DNA of 64,000 bases from an uncultured Lachnospiraceae bacterium (GTDB lineage: Bacteria; Bacillota; Clostridia; Lachnospirales; Lachnospiraceae): assembly GCA_947382625.1 (NCBI GenBank), contig CANDAG010000015.1, positions 19,959 through 83,958 on the forward strand, in the 5' to 3' direction. Both the position numbers and the translations under genes were made by a program. The notes beneath the pieces were generated by a model. That model was not told where the DNA came from and did not search any database. It was given only the letters and a program-made list of their open reading frames with translations. Shown here piece after piece: positions 30,882 through 39,063 of the stretch (positions are counted from its first letter, which is position 1; the number at the start of each line of letters is the position of its first letter).

Positions 30882-32270
30882 ATGAAAATGAAGTACCATA
30901 AAGATATGAAAATCTTTATTGTGGGGGGCGGCGAGATCGGCAGGGCGCTTGCGGTCCAGCTTGCCAGGGACGGCTACGAGCTTACGGTGATAGACCGGGA
31001 AGAAAGTGTAGTCAACAGCATAGGCAATACGGTGGATGTGATCAGTTATCAGGGAAATGGGGCATCCTACGGCACCTTGAAGGAATTAAATGCAAATGAC
31101 GCCGATATTTTTATTGCAGTGACAGAATCAGATGAGCTGAATATCTTAAGCTGTCTTACAGCTCATATGCTGGGGGCGAAGAATACCATCGCCAGGGTAA
31201 GGGAAGTGGATTATGCAGGACAGCATCGTTTTTACAGAGATAAGCTGGGGCTTTCCATGACGATCAATCCGGAGCTTGCCACGGCCATGGAGATCTTCAG
31301 GCTTCTGCGTTTTCCCTTGGCCACCAGGGTGGAGGTGTTTGCAAGGGGCAGGGCCGAGCTGGTGGAGATGACAGCAGGGGCAGATTCCCCGCTGAACGAA
31401 AAATCCCTGATAGAGATCAATCAGAATATGGGGATCAATCTGCTGATCTGCGCAGTGGTAAGAAACGGAGATGTCTTTGTACCCAACGGTGATACGGTGA
31501 TACATTCCGGAGATATCCTGTACCTGACGGGAGCACCGGAGGAATTCCGCAAATCCTTCAAAAAGCTGAAGCTTCCGGTCAAACCCCTGCAGTCGGTAAT
31601 GATCTCCGGGGGCGGGCATATTTCCTGTTATCTGGCTACTGTACTGCTGAAGCAGGGAGCGAAGGTTACGATCGTTGAAAGGAACAAGAAATTAGCGGAG
31701 GAGGTATCGGCGGCCATGCCCAGGGCGGCAGTGCTCTGTGATGATACCCTTGCCTGCTTTGACGCCATGTCGGGGGCGGATATTTCCCACACAGATGCGT
31801 TCATTGCCATGACGGAGAATGACGAATATAATCTGGTAGCCGCCATGTATGCGGAATCCCAGGGGATCAACAAGGTGGTCTCCAGGATCAGCGCCAAGTC
31901 AAGGCTGAAGGTGCTTCCGCCGGATAGCCGGATCTGTACGGTTTCCAGAGAGGACGTTGCGGCAGACCGGATCCTTGGCTACAGCCGTTCCCTTTTAAAT
32001 GCAGAGGACAATGACGCTGTGGAGTCTCTCTACCGGCTGATGGATGGAAAAATTGAATTTATCGAGTTTAAGATTGATGAAAAAGACAGTAACTTAAATA
32101 TTCCTTTAAAGGATCTGAAGCTGAAGAAGAATATCCTGCTTGGCTGTATCATGCGGGATTCAAAAACCATTATTCCCCGGGGTGATGATGTGCTGATGCC
32201 CGGTGATATGGCGCTGGTGGCAACCATAGGCAGGCAGATCGCCCGGCTGGAAGATATTTTTATCTCATAA
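30882..32270 (+). CDS. trkA: Trk potassium uptake system protein TrkA
   Basis: A 462-residue cytoplasmic regulator of the K+ channel TrkH. It holds two copies of the RCK module: Rossmann NAD-binding fold one begins MKIFIVGGGEIGRALAVQLA and is followed by a TrkA-C domain (VFVPNGDTVIHSGDILYLTG); fold two begins VMISGGGHISCYLATVLLKQGAKV and is followed by a second TrkA-C domain (TIIPRGDDVLMPGDMALVA). AGAAGG precedes the first of three possible ATG codons; a start at 30888 or 30906 is possible. trkH follows 24 bases later. Confidence 0.95.
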   Translation: MKMKYHKDMKIFIVGGGEIGRALAVQLARDGYELTVIDREESVVNSIGNTVDVISYQGNGASYGTLKELNANDADIFIAVTESDELNILSCLTAHMLGAKNTIARVREVDYAGQHRFYRDKLGLSMTINPELATAMEIFRLLRFPLATRVEVFARGRAELVEMTAGADSPLNEKSLIEINQNMGINLLICAVVRNGDVFVPNGDTVIHSGDILYLTGAPEEFRKSFKKLKLPVKPLQSVMISGGGHISCYLATVLLKQGAKVTIVERNKKLAEEVSAAMPRAAVLCDDTLACFDAMSGADISHTDAFIAMTENDEYNLVAAMYAESQGINKVVSRISAKSRLKVLPPDSRICTVSREDVAADRILGYSRSLLNAEDNDAVESLYRLMDGKIEFIEFKIDEKDSNLNIPLKDLKLKKNILLGCIMRDSKTIIPRGDDVLMPGDMALVATIGRQIARLEDIFIS

Positions 32271-32294
32271 GAACAGGGAGGGCATAAAAATATC

Positions 32295-33737
32295 ATGAAC
32301 AAAAGGATTATTATAAGTGTAGTCGGAAAGATCATTTTTCTGGAAGCGCTTCTTATGGTGCCGGCGCTTTTGGTTTCTCTATTTTACAGAGACGGGGATA
32401 CCCTTGGATTTTTGATCACAGTGGTTGCCTCCTGTGTAGTGGGCGCTCTGATGATGTCGGTGAAGCAGCATTCCACACAGAGAATGAGCAGCAGGGACGG
32501 TTATTTTATTGTTGCATCAGCCTGGATACTGATCTCACTGATCGGGGCTGTGCCTCTTTACCTGGGAGGGGGATTTAAGAGCTACTGGAATGCATTGTTT
32601 GAGATCGTCTCCGGTTTTACTACGACAGGGGCGTCGATCCTGGCAGAGCCGGCGGATCTGGGAAGAGGGGTTCTTTTCTGGAGAAGCTTTACCCACTGGA
32701 TCGGGGGCATGGGAGTTCTGGTATTTTTGATGATGGTCATGCCCATGGAAAATGACAATTCCATGCATCTGGTGCGGGCGGAGGTTCCGGGGCCTACAGC
32801 GGGAAAGCTGGTGCCGAGAATGCGCACCACCTCCCGGATCCTGTACAGTATCTATGGGATCATGACTTTGGTTTTGATCGTATTGCTTTGTCTGTTGGGG
32901 ATGAAACCCTTTGACAGCTTTTGTATTGCCTTTGGCACGGCAGGTACCGGGGGCTTTGCAGTTTCCAGTGCAGGGATCGCAGGCTACGGCAGTCTGGCAA
33001 TAGAAGTGACGCTGGGGATCTTTATGCTTTTGTTTGGTGTGAACTTTACCGTGTATCACCTTCTTCTCCTGCGGAAATTTAAGGAAGCCTTATCCATGGA
33101 AGAGGTGAAAGCCTATTTTGTGATCGTAGCGGTATCTACGGCGGCAATTGCAGTTAACATTCTGCAGAAGGCAGGGAGTGCGGGCAATGCGCTCAGGCAG
33201 GCGTTTTTCCAGGTGTCCAGCATCATCACTACCACAGGCTTTGCTACGGTAGATTTCGAGTTCTGGCCGGAATTTTCCAAGCACCTTCTGGTACTTCTCA
33301 TGGTGATCGGCGCCTGTGCAGGCTCCACCGGCGGGGGAATGAAGGTATCGAGGGTTCTGATCCTGGTGAAATCCTTTGTGGCGGAGATCAGGCAGATTAT
33401 TAACCCCAAAGAGGTGGTCACGGTATGTGTAAACGGAAAGCCGGTGGATCAGAAAACCTTAAGCTCTACCAGAATTTATGCGGCCTCCTATATGCTGCTG
33501 ATCTGCCTGTTCACACTTATCGTTTCTCTTGACGGTAAGGATTTTACAACCAATTTTACGGCAGTGATCTCCTGCTTTAACAATATAGGACCCGGTTTGA
33601 ACCAGGTAGGGCCGATGGCGAATTTCAGTGTGTACTCTGATTGGACACAGGTCATATTATCCATAGCAATGCTGACGGGAAGGCTGGAGATCTTCCCCAT
33701 GTTCCTGCTGTTTGCAAGGTCGGCTCATGACAGATAA
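32295..33737 (+). CDS. trkH: Trk/Ktr potassium channel subunit TrkH
   Basis: A 480-residue membrane protein forming the K+ pathway. It shows the four repeated pore loops of the family, such as FEIVSGFTTTGASIL, AFGTAGTGGFAVSSAG, QVSSIITTTGFATVDF and CFNNIGPGLNQVGP, each with the selectivity-filter glycine. The segment TGRLEIFPMFLLFARSA near the end is typical of bacterial TrkH. TrkA upstream gates it in response to NAD(H). Overlap and spacing indicate a trkA-trkH operon. Confidence 0.95.
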   Translation: MNKRIIISVVGKIIFLEALLMVPALLVSLFYRDGDTLGFLITVVASCVVGALMMSVKQHSTQRMSSRDGYFIVASAWILISLIGAVPLYLGGGFKSYWNALFEIVSGFTTTGASILAEPADLGRGVLFWRSFTHWIGGMGVLVFLMMVMPMENDNSMHLVRAEVPGPTAGKLVPRMRTTSRILYSIYGIMTLVLIVLLCLLGMKPFDSFCIAFGTAGTGGFAVSSAGIAGYGSLAIEVTLGIFMLLFGVNFTVYHLLLLRKFKEALSMEEVKAYFVIVAVSTAAIAVNILQKAGSAGNALRQAFFQVSSIITTTGFATVDFEFWPEFSKHLLVLLMVIGACAGSTGGGMKVSRVLILVKSFVAEIRQIINPKEVVTVCVNGKPVDQKTLSSTRIYAASYMLLICLFTLIVSLDGKDFTTNFTAVISCFNNIGPGLNQVGPMANFSVYSDWTQVILSIAMLTGRLEIFPMFLLFARSAHDR

Positions 33738-33788
33738 AACAAAAAGAGAAAGCACGTATAAAATGCGTGCATAAATTATAAGGAGGGT

Positions 33789-34265
33789 ATGCATATGGGG
33801 GAGCTTATGGATCGGTTTAAGAGACTGAAGATCGCGGTGCATCTTATTTCTGAGGGGTTGGAGATGATCGCAGCGATCCTGATGCTGGTAGGAATTGTTT
33901 TTTCTACGTTCAGTCTTATAACGAATGTGGATATTTTTAAGCAGCTGCTGGAGGATACCTCTTCCTTCAGAGGGTACATGGATCAGATTTTTACGCTGGT
34001 GATCGGGATCGAGTTTCTGGTGATGCTCTGTCGGCCCAATTCAGAAAATGTCATTGAGGTGCTGATCTTTCTTGTAGCCCGTCATATGATCGTGGGTGAA
34101 ACCACACCTTACCAGGATTTCGTGTCGGTAGTCAGCGTGGCGCTTTTGTGCGTAGTGAGAAGATATCTGCGGATCAATAATGAGAAGCGGGATGAGAAGA
34201 AGGCGGCCAGTGCTTTAGAGGAAAAGCTCCGGAAGGAAACTCAGGAAATTCATAATAAGAAATAG
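33789..34265 (+). CDS. small membrane protein, PsiE-like
   Basis: A 158-residue protein with about four hydrophobic segments (about 20-45, 65-85, 93-108 and 115-130) and a strongly charged, coiled-coil-like C-terminus (NNEKRDEKKAASALEEKLRKETQE). The fold layout and VIEVLIFLVARHMIVGETTPYQDF resemble PsiE-type membrane proteins, a match made from memory with moderate trust. It follows trkH by 51 bases behind AAGGAGGG and ends before a strong terminator, so it is probably the third gene of the trk operon. Function unknown. Confidence 0.65.
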   Translation: MHMGELMDRFKRLKIAVHLISEGLEMIAAILMLVGIVFSTFSLITNVDIFKQLLEDTSSFRGYMDQIFTLVIGIEFLVMLCRPNSENVIEVLIFLVARHMIVGETTPYQDFVSVVSVALLCVVRRYLRINNEKRDEKKAASALEEKLRKETQEIHNKK

Positions 34266-34266
34266 T

Positions 34267-34306
34267 AAAACGCCGGGCAGTGTGGAAATATAGTGCCCGG
34301 CGTTTT
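34267..34306. terminator. bidirectional terminator between the trk operon and buk
   Basis: AAAACGCCGGGCA (34267-34279) pairs perfectly with TGCCCGGCGTTTT (34294-34306); the flanking T/A runs serve both strands. Confidence 0.92.
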
Positions 34307-34309
34307 GAA

Positions 34310-35377
34310 TTAATACTCCATTGCTTTCTCTTCTCCGTTTAACACTCGCAGAGCGCCCTGTGCCAGAGCAAGGAGCTCATCCTCTCCGGGATAAACGGTG
34401 ATAGGGGCAAGGAAACCGACTCTTTCGGTTAACCCGTTTACGACCACCTTGTCATAGGCGATACCGCCAGTAATGATGATCTGGTCAATCTGTCCCTTCA
34501 GGACGCAGGCCATGGAACCGATATCCTTGGCAACCTGCATGATAAAGGCTTCGCGGATCTCGGCAGCTCTTTCGTCACCGCCCTGAACCATCTTTTCTAC
34601 ATCGCGCATATCATTGGTGCCTACATAGGCATTGAAGCCGCCGTTTCCAACTACTTTTTTGTAAACCTCTTTTTCGGTGTATTCACCGGAAAAGCACATT
34701 TTGATCAGTGCGCCGGTGGGAACTGCGCCGGCTCTTTCAGGGGAGAATGCCCCGTCACCGTCTAATGCATTGAATACATCGATCACCCGTCCCTTTTCAT
34801 GGGCGCCCACGGATACGCCGCCGCCCATATGGACAACGATCAGATTTAAGGAATCATAGGCCTTGCCCTGCTCCTTGGCATAGCGTTTGGCAACTGCTTT
34901 CTGGTTCAGCGCATGAAATACGCTGGTACGGGGCAGCTCGGGAACGCCGGAATATCTGGAAATGGGCATCAGTTCATCTACCACCACGGGATCCACAATA
35001 TAAGAGGGAACACCGATGGAATCTGCGATCTCTCTTGCAAGGATACCGCCTAAGTTGGAAGCGTGCTGTCCCTGCTTTCCGATCTTCAGATCCTCAAGCA
35101 GGTCATCGCTGACTGCATAGGTGCCGCCGGGAATAGGCTTTAACATTCCGCCTCTGCCCACAACCACCTGCAGGGAGTTGATATCGAAATTTTTTTCTTT
35201 CAGAAGATCTAAGATGATCTGCTTCCGAAAATCCTTCTGGTCTACGATGGAGGCGTAGCTTGCGATCTCTTCCGTAGAGTGGCGGAGAGTTTCTTCAAAT
35301 AAAAGGGTCTCATCCTCAAACACACCGATCTTGGTGGAGGTGGAACCGGGATTAATGATCAAACTTTTAACAGCCAT
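34310..35377 (-). CDS. buk: butyrate kinase
   Basis: A 355-residue ASKHA-fold kinase converting butyryl phosphate and ADP to butyrate and ATP, the last step of the Ptb-Buk route. It starts [23 protein letters not shown] (phosphate loop with NPGSTSTK) and has [25 protein letters not shown] and [17 protein letters not shown]. The next longer in-frame start is excluded by its membrane-like non-family extension. AAGGAG lies about 13 bases before the ATG, an unusually long gap. ptb lies 131 bases upstream on the same strand. Branched-chain or other short acyl phosphates are possible alternatives. Confidence 0.93.
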   Translation of the reverse strand: MAVKSLIINPGSTSTKIGVFEDETLLFEETLRHSTEEIASYASIVDQKDFRKQIILDLLKEKNFDINSLQVVVGRGGMLKPIPGGTYAVSDDLLEDLKIGKQGQHASNLGGILAREIADSIGVPSYIVDPVVVDELMPISRYSGVPELPRTSVFHALNQKAVAKRYAKEQGKAYDSLNLIVVHMGGGVSVGAHEKGRVIDVFNALDGDGAFSPERAGAVPTGALIKMCFSGEYTEKEVYKKVVGNGGFNAYVGTNDMRDVEKMVQGGDERAAEIREAFIMQVAKDIGSMACVLKGQIDQIIITGGIAYDKVVVNGLTERVGFLAPITVYPGEDELLALAQGALRVLNGEEKAMEY

Positions 35378-35468
35378 GAGTATAATCTTGCTCCTTTCAA
35401 AATATTGCCGCAAAAGCAGCCTGACATAAAGGTAATTGCTGCGCTTCGCGCAGCGCAAAATCGGCGCA

Positions 35469-35511
35469 GTGAACGCCAAAAACAAAAATTTTTGTCGTTC
35501 ACTATATATTA
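35469..35511 (-). repeat. family C short palindrome between ptb and buk
   Basis: AGTGAACG...CAAAAA and TTTTTG.CGTTCACT form an imperfect hairpin followed by ATATA. A related sequence, AGTGGGCGACAAAA...TTTGTTGTTCACTATA, lies at 58799-58833. Its 3' edge overlaps the last codons of ptb, and in mRNA it may separate ptb from buk expression. Confidence 0.5.
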
Positions 35512-36426
35512 GTTTTGGGACATAGCCTCGGCAACTACTGCGGCTAATGCAATAGAGTTTACCTTGGTCTCGAAATCATCGGAACGGGAGGTTAAGATAA
35601 CGGGAGCCTTTGTTCCGGTGAGGATATTGCCGTTTACCACCTTGGCGGTGTGTACCAGACATTTGTAAACCAGATTTCCGGCATGGATGTCAGGGAAAAG
35701 AAGAATATCGGCATCCCCCTGGATGGCTCTGTCGGTTGCGCCTTTATGCTTGGCAGCCTCGGGATCGATGGCAAGGTCTAAGGATAAAGGACCGTCCACA
35801 ATACATCCTGTGATCTCGCCTTCTTTATTCATCCGGGTGAGCTCGCCGGCTTCCACGGTGGCAGGCATTTTGGGGTTGATGACTTCCACAGCAGCAAGAG
35901 GTGCAATCTTGGGATTTTCAATGCCGCAGGCCCTGGTGATCTCTAAGGTATTATTGATGATATGTACCTTGTCCTCCAGGGTAGGATAAGGGATGAAAGC
36001 CACGTCTGTTAAGAAGAGCAGACGGTCTATGCCTTCCACCTCAAACACACATACATGGGAGAGCGGCTTGCCGGTACGAAGCCCGACCTCCTTGTCGAGG
36101 ACGCTCTTCAAAAATCCCTTGGTGTCGATGAGACCCTTCATATACATGTCAGCCTTACCTTCATGCACCAGCTTAACGGCGGTGTGGGCGGCTTCTGTCA
36201 TATCCTCCACATTGATGATCTCAAATCCGCTTACATCCATGGACAGAGAGTCTGCGATCTCCCTGATCTTCTTCTCATCACCTACCAGGATAGCATTGGC
36301 AATTTTTCTTTCTTTGGCAGCCACAACAGCTTCCAGTACGGCAGAGTCCTGCGCAACAGCCACAGCAACTGTTTTCATCCCGCAGTCATTGACTCTGGCA
36401 ATTAAATCCGCGAATGTCTTACTCAT
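35509..36426 (-). CDS. ptb: phosphate butyryltransferase
   Basis: A 305-residue enzyme of the phosphotransacetylase/Ptb fold, exchanging the CoA of butyryl-CoA for phosphate. Motifs: [76 protein letters not shown], and [23 protein letters not shown]. The ATG at 36426 sits 8 bases after GAGG, so it is preferred over the GTG nine bases earlier. It feeds butyrate kinase downstream and provides ATP from butyryl-CoA. Confidence 0.92.
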   Translation of the reverse strand: MSKTFADLIARVNDCGMKTVAVAVAQDSAVLEAVVAAKERKIANAILVGDEKKIREIADSLSMDVSGFEIINVEDMTEAAHTAVKLVHEGKADMYMKGLIDTKGFLKSVLDKEVGLRTGKPLSHVCVFEVEGIDRLLFLTDVAFIPYPTLEDKVHIINNTLEITRACGIENPKIAPLAAVEVINPKMPATVEAGELTRMNKEGEITGCIVDGPLSLDLAIDPEAAKHKGATDRAIQGDADILLFPDIHAGNLVYKCLVHTAKVVNGNILTGTKAPVILTSRSDDFETKVNSIALAAVVAEAMSQN

Positions 36427-36522
36427 TTGCTTCACCTCATAATTGTATATTTAATAAAATAAAAGGAACTTAGTTCGTTAAAATAATAACACTGTTCAGA
36501 GGAAAATGCAATATTCTTGTAG

Positions 36523-37551
36523 CTACCAGTTGTTTACCGCATGCTCTGCAAAGGAGACCACATCCCTGATCCGGAGGGTGGTCCCATCGTCTAAGATGGC
36601 GGTGCCGGAGAAGCTTCCGAACATCTGATGGCAGTGGTTGTCCACCCACAGCAATCTGATCTGTGTTTCTCTGTCATAAACGGGAGTCAGCCATAGATCC
36701 AGCCGTCCTTCCCGGTCGCATAAATGCCAGGGATCCATGTAATCCTTTCCCAGGATGAAATCTACCTTGCCTAATTTATGGGAGCGCCCTTTGTAAAACA
36801 GCATATTCTCGCTGGCGGTTTCCGTATTCCCGAAGCCGCAGCCGAGATTGAAGCCGAACATTTCCCCGTCCAGCCACCCGCTGCCATTGCTCCAGTACCA
36901 TTCATTGTGGAAGGGCCATACCCCTCTGCCCCAGTCCAGGATACCGAAGGAGTCTCTCCTGTCAAAATTCCATTCGTGCTTATGAGTGCGCACGTAACCC
37001 TCTGCGGTCATGCAGTTGATCTTATGGTTATAATAAAAGGCGTGCTCATATTCATCAAAAGGCAGATTCACCACCAGGGAATCGGGATTTTGCCGTTCCA
37101 GCCGGATATGGATTTCCAGATCCTTCCATCTGCAGGTCAGAACACGGCTCCCGGAGATCACCTCGAAGCTCATAAAAATTCCGCTGTTTCCGTATCTGTT
37201 GGGAAGACCCTTGTGAGAATAGGCAAGAATGTGGTTTTCTTCCGCGTCAGCGGGCATATGCAGGGAGTCAAAGGGCAGAGCCAGAGTCCGGCATACATCC
37301 AGATATTTTTTGCCTTTGTTGAAATCAAAGAGCATCAGACTTACCTGCCCTGCATAGGAGGCATGGCCGATGGTGAGCTGCAGACACAGATGGTCATTGG
37401 AGATCTGATAAAAATCCCACTCCTTGATCCGCCAGGGGGGAGCCTTGATGGCTTTCCTGTCATAGATTAATGTGCTTTTTCTGGAATAGCCCGGAATGGG
37501 CCGGCCCTTTTGATCCAGTACAGGGCCCTTGGTCAATAATTCTCGTTCCAT
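36523..37551 (-). CDS. DUF2804 family protein
   Basis: A 342-residue protein starting MERELLTKGPVLDQKGRPIPGYSRKS, the usual DUF2804 opening (two short motifs about a 'G...GWS/YSR' turn). Further conserved-looking segments are WGRGVWPFHNEWYWSNGSG and GFNLGCGFGN. The fold appears all-beta, like lipocalin/carotenoid-modifying-type proteins; no catalytic assignment is known to me. It starts 16 bases after the MFS gene on the same strand, so the two form an operon. Confidence 0.85.
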   Translation of the reverse strand: MERELLTKGPVLDQKGRPIPGYSRKSTLIYDRKAIKAPPWRIKEWDFYQISNDHLCLQLTIGHASYAGQVSLMLFDFNKGKKYLDVCRTLALPFDSLHMPADAEENHILAYSHKGLPNRYGNSGIFMSFEVISGSRVLTCRWKDLEIHIRLERQNPDSLVVNLPFDEYEHAFYYNHKINCMTAEGYVRTHKHEWNFDRRDSFGILDWGRGVWPFHNEWYWSNGSGWLDGEMFGFNLGCGFGNTETASENMLFYKGRSHKLGKVDFILGKDYMDPWHLCDREGRLDLWLTPVYDRETQIRLLWVDNHCHQMFGSFSGTAILDDGTTLRIRDVVSFAEHAVNNW

Positions 37552-37567
37552 AATACCTCATTTCATG

Positions 37568-38836
37568 TCAGTGTCTGTTGTGCTGCCTGGCGGCAACGGT
37601 TAATGGGATCAGAGTAAATAGGGTTAAAACAGCGGAGATAAAAAACAGACTGGGGGAGGGAACCATTCCCCAGGTGCCGTTTACTTCCCGGCTTACACCC
37701 AGATGATTGATGACCGGCGCCGCAATGGCAGGCCCGGCGATCATGGGGATACATACAAAGAAGATCTGTTTGATCCCTTCAAATTGTCCCCGCTGTTTTT
37801 CGGGATAAAGATTTTTCATCCAGGCGGTCAGTGTCTGCAGTACCAGGATATAGCCGATGCCTGCACCGAAAACGCCGATCAGCAGAACGGGAAGGGCCTG
37901 AGAAAAGCTGACCAGCATCAATCCAGCCGTATTGCACATCAATGCTCCGAAAATAACGGAGGCCATTTTTCCCTTATCGATCAGCCTGGCGGCAGGGATG
38001 GTGAGCAGGGAGGCTGCCAGAAGCCCTGCGCCCTGGATGATCCCCGTCATGCCATAGTCATATCCCAGATAATTTACAAAGTAAATGGTGATGTAAGGGA
38101 AATATACGTTAAAACCTATGAAATATACAGTCATCACAATAAATACCCAGAAAAGCTCTCTGTTTTCCCGGACGGTATTCCAGTGAAAAACCGACAAAAA
38201 CTGATGCCGGAACCCCTTTTCATCCCTTTTGGGTGTGAGGGTGGGGGAATCCTCTAAGGTAAACAGGGAGACCACCCCTACGAGGGCAACGATACCGCCC
38301 ATGAGCCCGAAAAAGGCGAAGAAATCTAGCTTTTCTATGAGGATACCGGATACCACGGCTCCAAAAATGGTGGCAAATACAGGCATCACCGCCAGTGCGC
38401 CGCCCAGCTTTCCGCGGTTATGGTCATTGGAGATATCCGTGGTCCAGGGGGAAAATCCGCCGTCATTGCCCACAGAGCCAAAAAAGCTCATCACTGCGTC
38501 TGCCAGGACGACGGCTGCTGCGGCAATAAAAAGAGGATTTTTGGGGATCATTTCTGTAGCCCCGAACAAAAAGGTAAACAGTCCCCAGAAAATATACCCC
38601 ACACAGATAAAGGGCCTGCGCTTCCCGATCCGGTCTCCCCAGGTGCCCACCAGAAAGGCGCAGAAGGTGCTTACCACGGCGCTGACCCCTACCATCCATG
38701 AGACAATGGCAGGTTCCGGGGCGATCTTATCGTATACAAAGTTGTTGAACCAGGAATTTTCGATGTTCCAGCAGATCTGTCCTATCATGCCCAGAACCCA
38801 GATCAAGACCCAGTTTTTGCGGCTGATATCTTTCAT
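37568..38836 (-). CDS. MFS transporter
   Basis: A 422-residue carrier with 12 predicted helices. The start at 38836 follows AAAGGAGGG; the frame extends upstream to 38908 but without a ribosome binding site. The family loop 2-3 motif is FLVGTWGDRIGKRRPFICVGYIFWG, the classic G-x3-D-R-x-G-R-R pattern. The N-terminus WVLIWVLGMIGQICWNIENSWFNNFVYDKI resembles sugar-cation (GPH/SLC45-like) carriers. Substrate is unknown. A leader hairpin precedes the gene and DUF2804 follows, which is a recurrent pairing in my recollection but not proven here. Confidence 0.85.
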   Translation of the reverse strand: MKDISRKNWVLIWVLGMIGQICWNIENSWFNNFVYDKIAPEPAIVSWMVGVSAVVSTFCAFLVGTWGDRIGKRRPFICVGYIFWGLFTFLFGATEMIPKNPLFIAAAAVVLADAVMSFFGSVGNDGGFSPWTTDISNDHNRGKLGGALAVMPVFATIFGAVVSGILIEKLDFFAFFGLMGGIVALVGVVSLFTLEDSPTLTPKRDEKGFRHQFLSVFHWNTVRENRELFWVFIVMTVYFIGFNVYFPYITIYFVNYLGYDYGMTGIIQGAGLLAASLLTIPAARLIDKGKMASVIFGALMCNTAGLMLVSFSQALPVLLIGVFGAGIGYILVLQTLTAWMKNLYPEKQRGQFEGIKQIFFVCIPMIAGPAIAAPVINHLGVSREVNGTWGMVPSPSLFFISAVLTLFTLIPLTVAARQHNRH

Positions 38837-38867
38837 GGCGTCCCTCCTTTTGTGAAAAAATAACAAA

Positions 38868-38937
38868 AAAGACATCCCTCTCCTTGTGATCAATACTGTT
38901 TTTGACATAAAACAATACCTTCAAAGGAGGATGTCTT
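38868..38937 (-). promoter_or_regulatory. leader hairpin with T-run upstream of the MFS gene (possible attenuator)
   Basis: Read on the minus strand, AAGACATCCTCCTTTG (38937-38922) pairs with CAAGGAGAGGGATGTCTT (about 38885-38868), followed by TTTTTGTTATTTTTT. The loop is about 35 nt. It begins almost at the predicted transcription start and ends about 30 bases before the MFS start codon, the position of an intrinsic leader terminator. No known riboswitch was recognised. Confidence 0.55.
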
Positions 38938-38945
38938 ATGAAAAT

Positions 38946-38974
38946 AGTATATATGATTTCTACATTCTTTACAA
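38946..38974 (-). promoter_or_regulatory. promoter of the MFS-DUF2804 operon
   Basis: On the minus strand TTGTAA (38969-38974), a 17-base spacer and TATACT (38946-38951). The predicted start near 38939 coincides with the 5' arm of the leader hairpin. Confidence 0.6.
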
Positions 38975-39063
38975 TAGTATTTTGGGATTGAAAGGAAACC
39001 ATAAATGCGATATGGTAATAGTACAAAGCTAAGTAGTTATAAAAGAGACCTATAAGGAGCGAA

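Noticed and set aside
32535-33059. 174-residue minus-strand frame within trkH
   Set aside because: His/Gln/Pro-rich composition typical of an antisense shadow; trkH is unambiguous on the other strand.
38938-38991. 17-codon ORF on the plus strand with a perfect AAAGGAGG site
   Set aside because: The site is the mirror of the minus-strand leader hairpin and the ORF covers the minus-strand MFS promoter; no plus-strand promoter was found.
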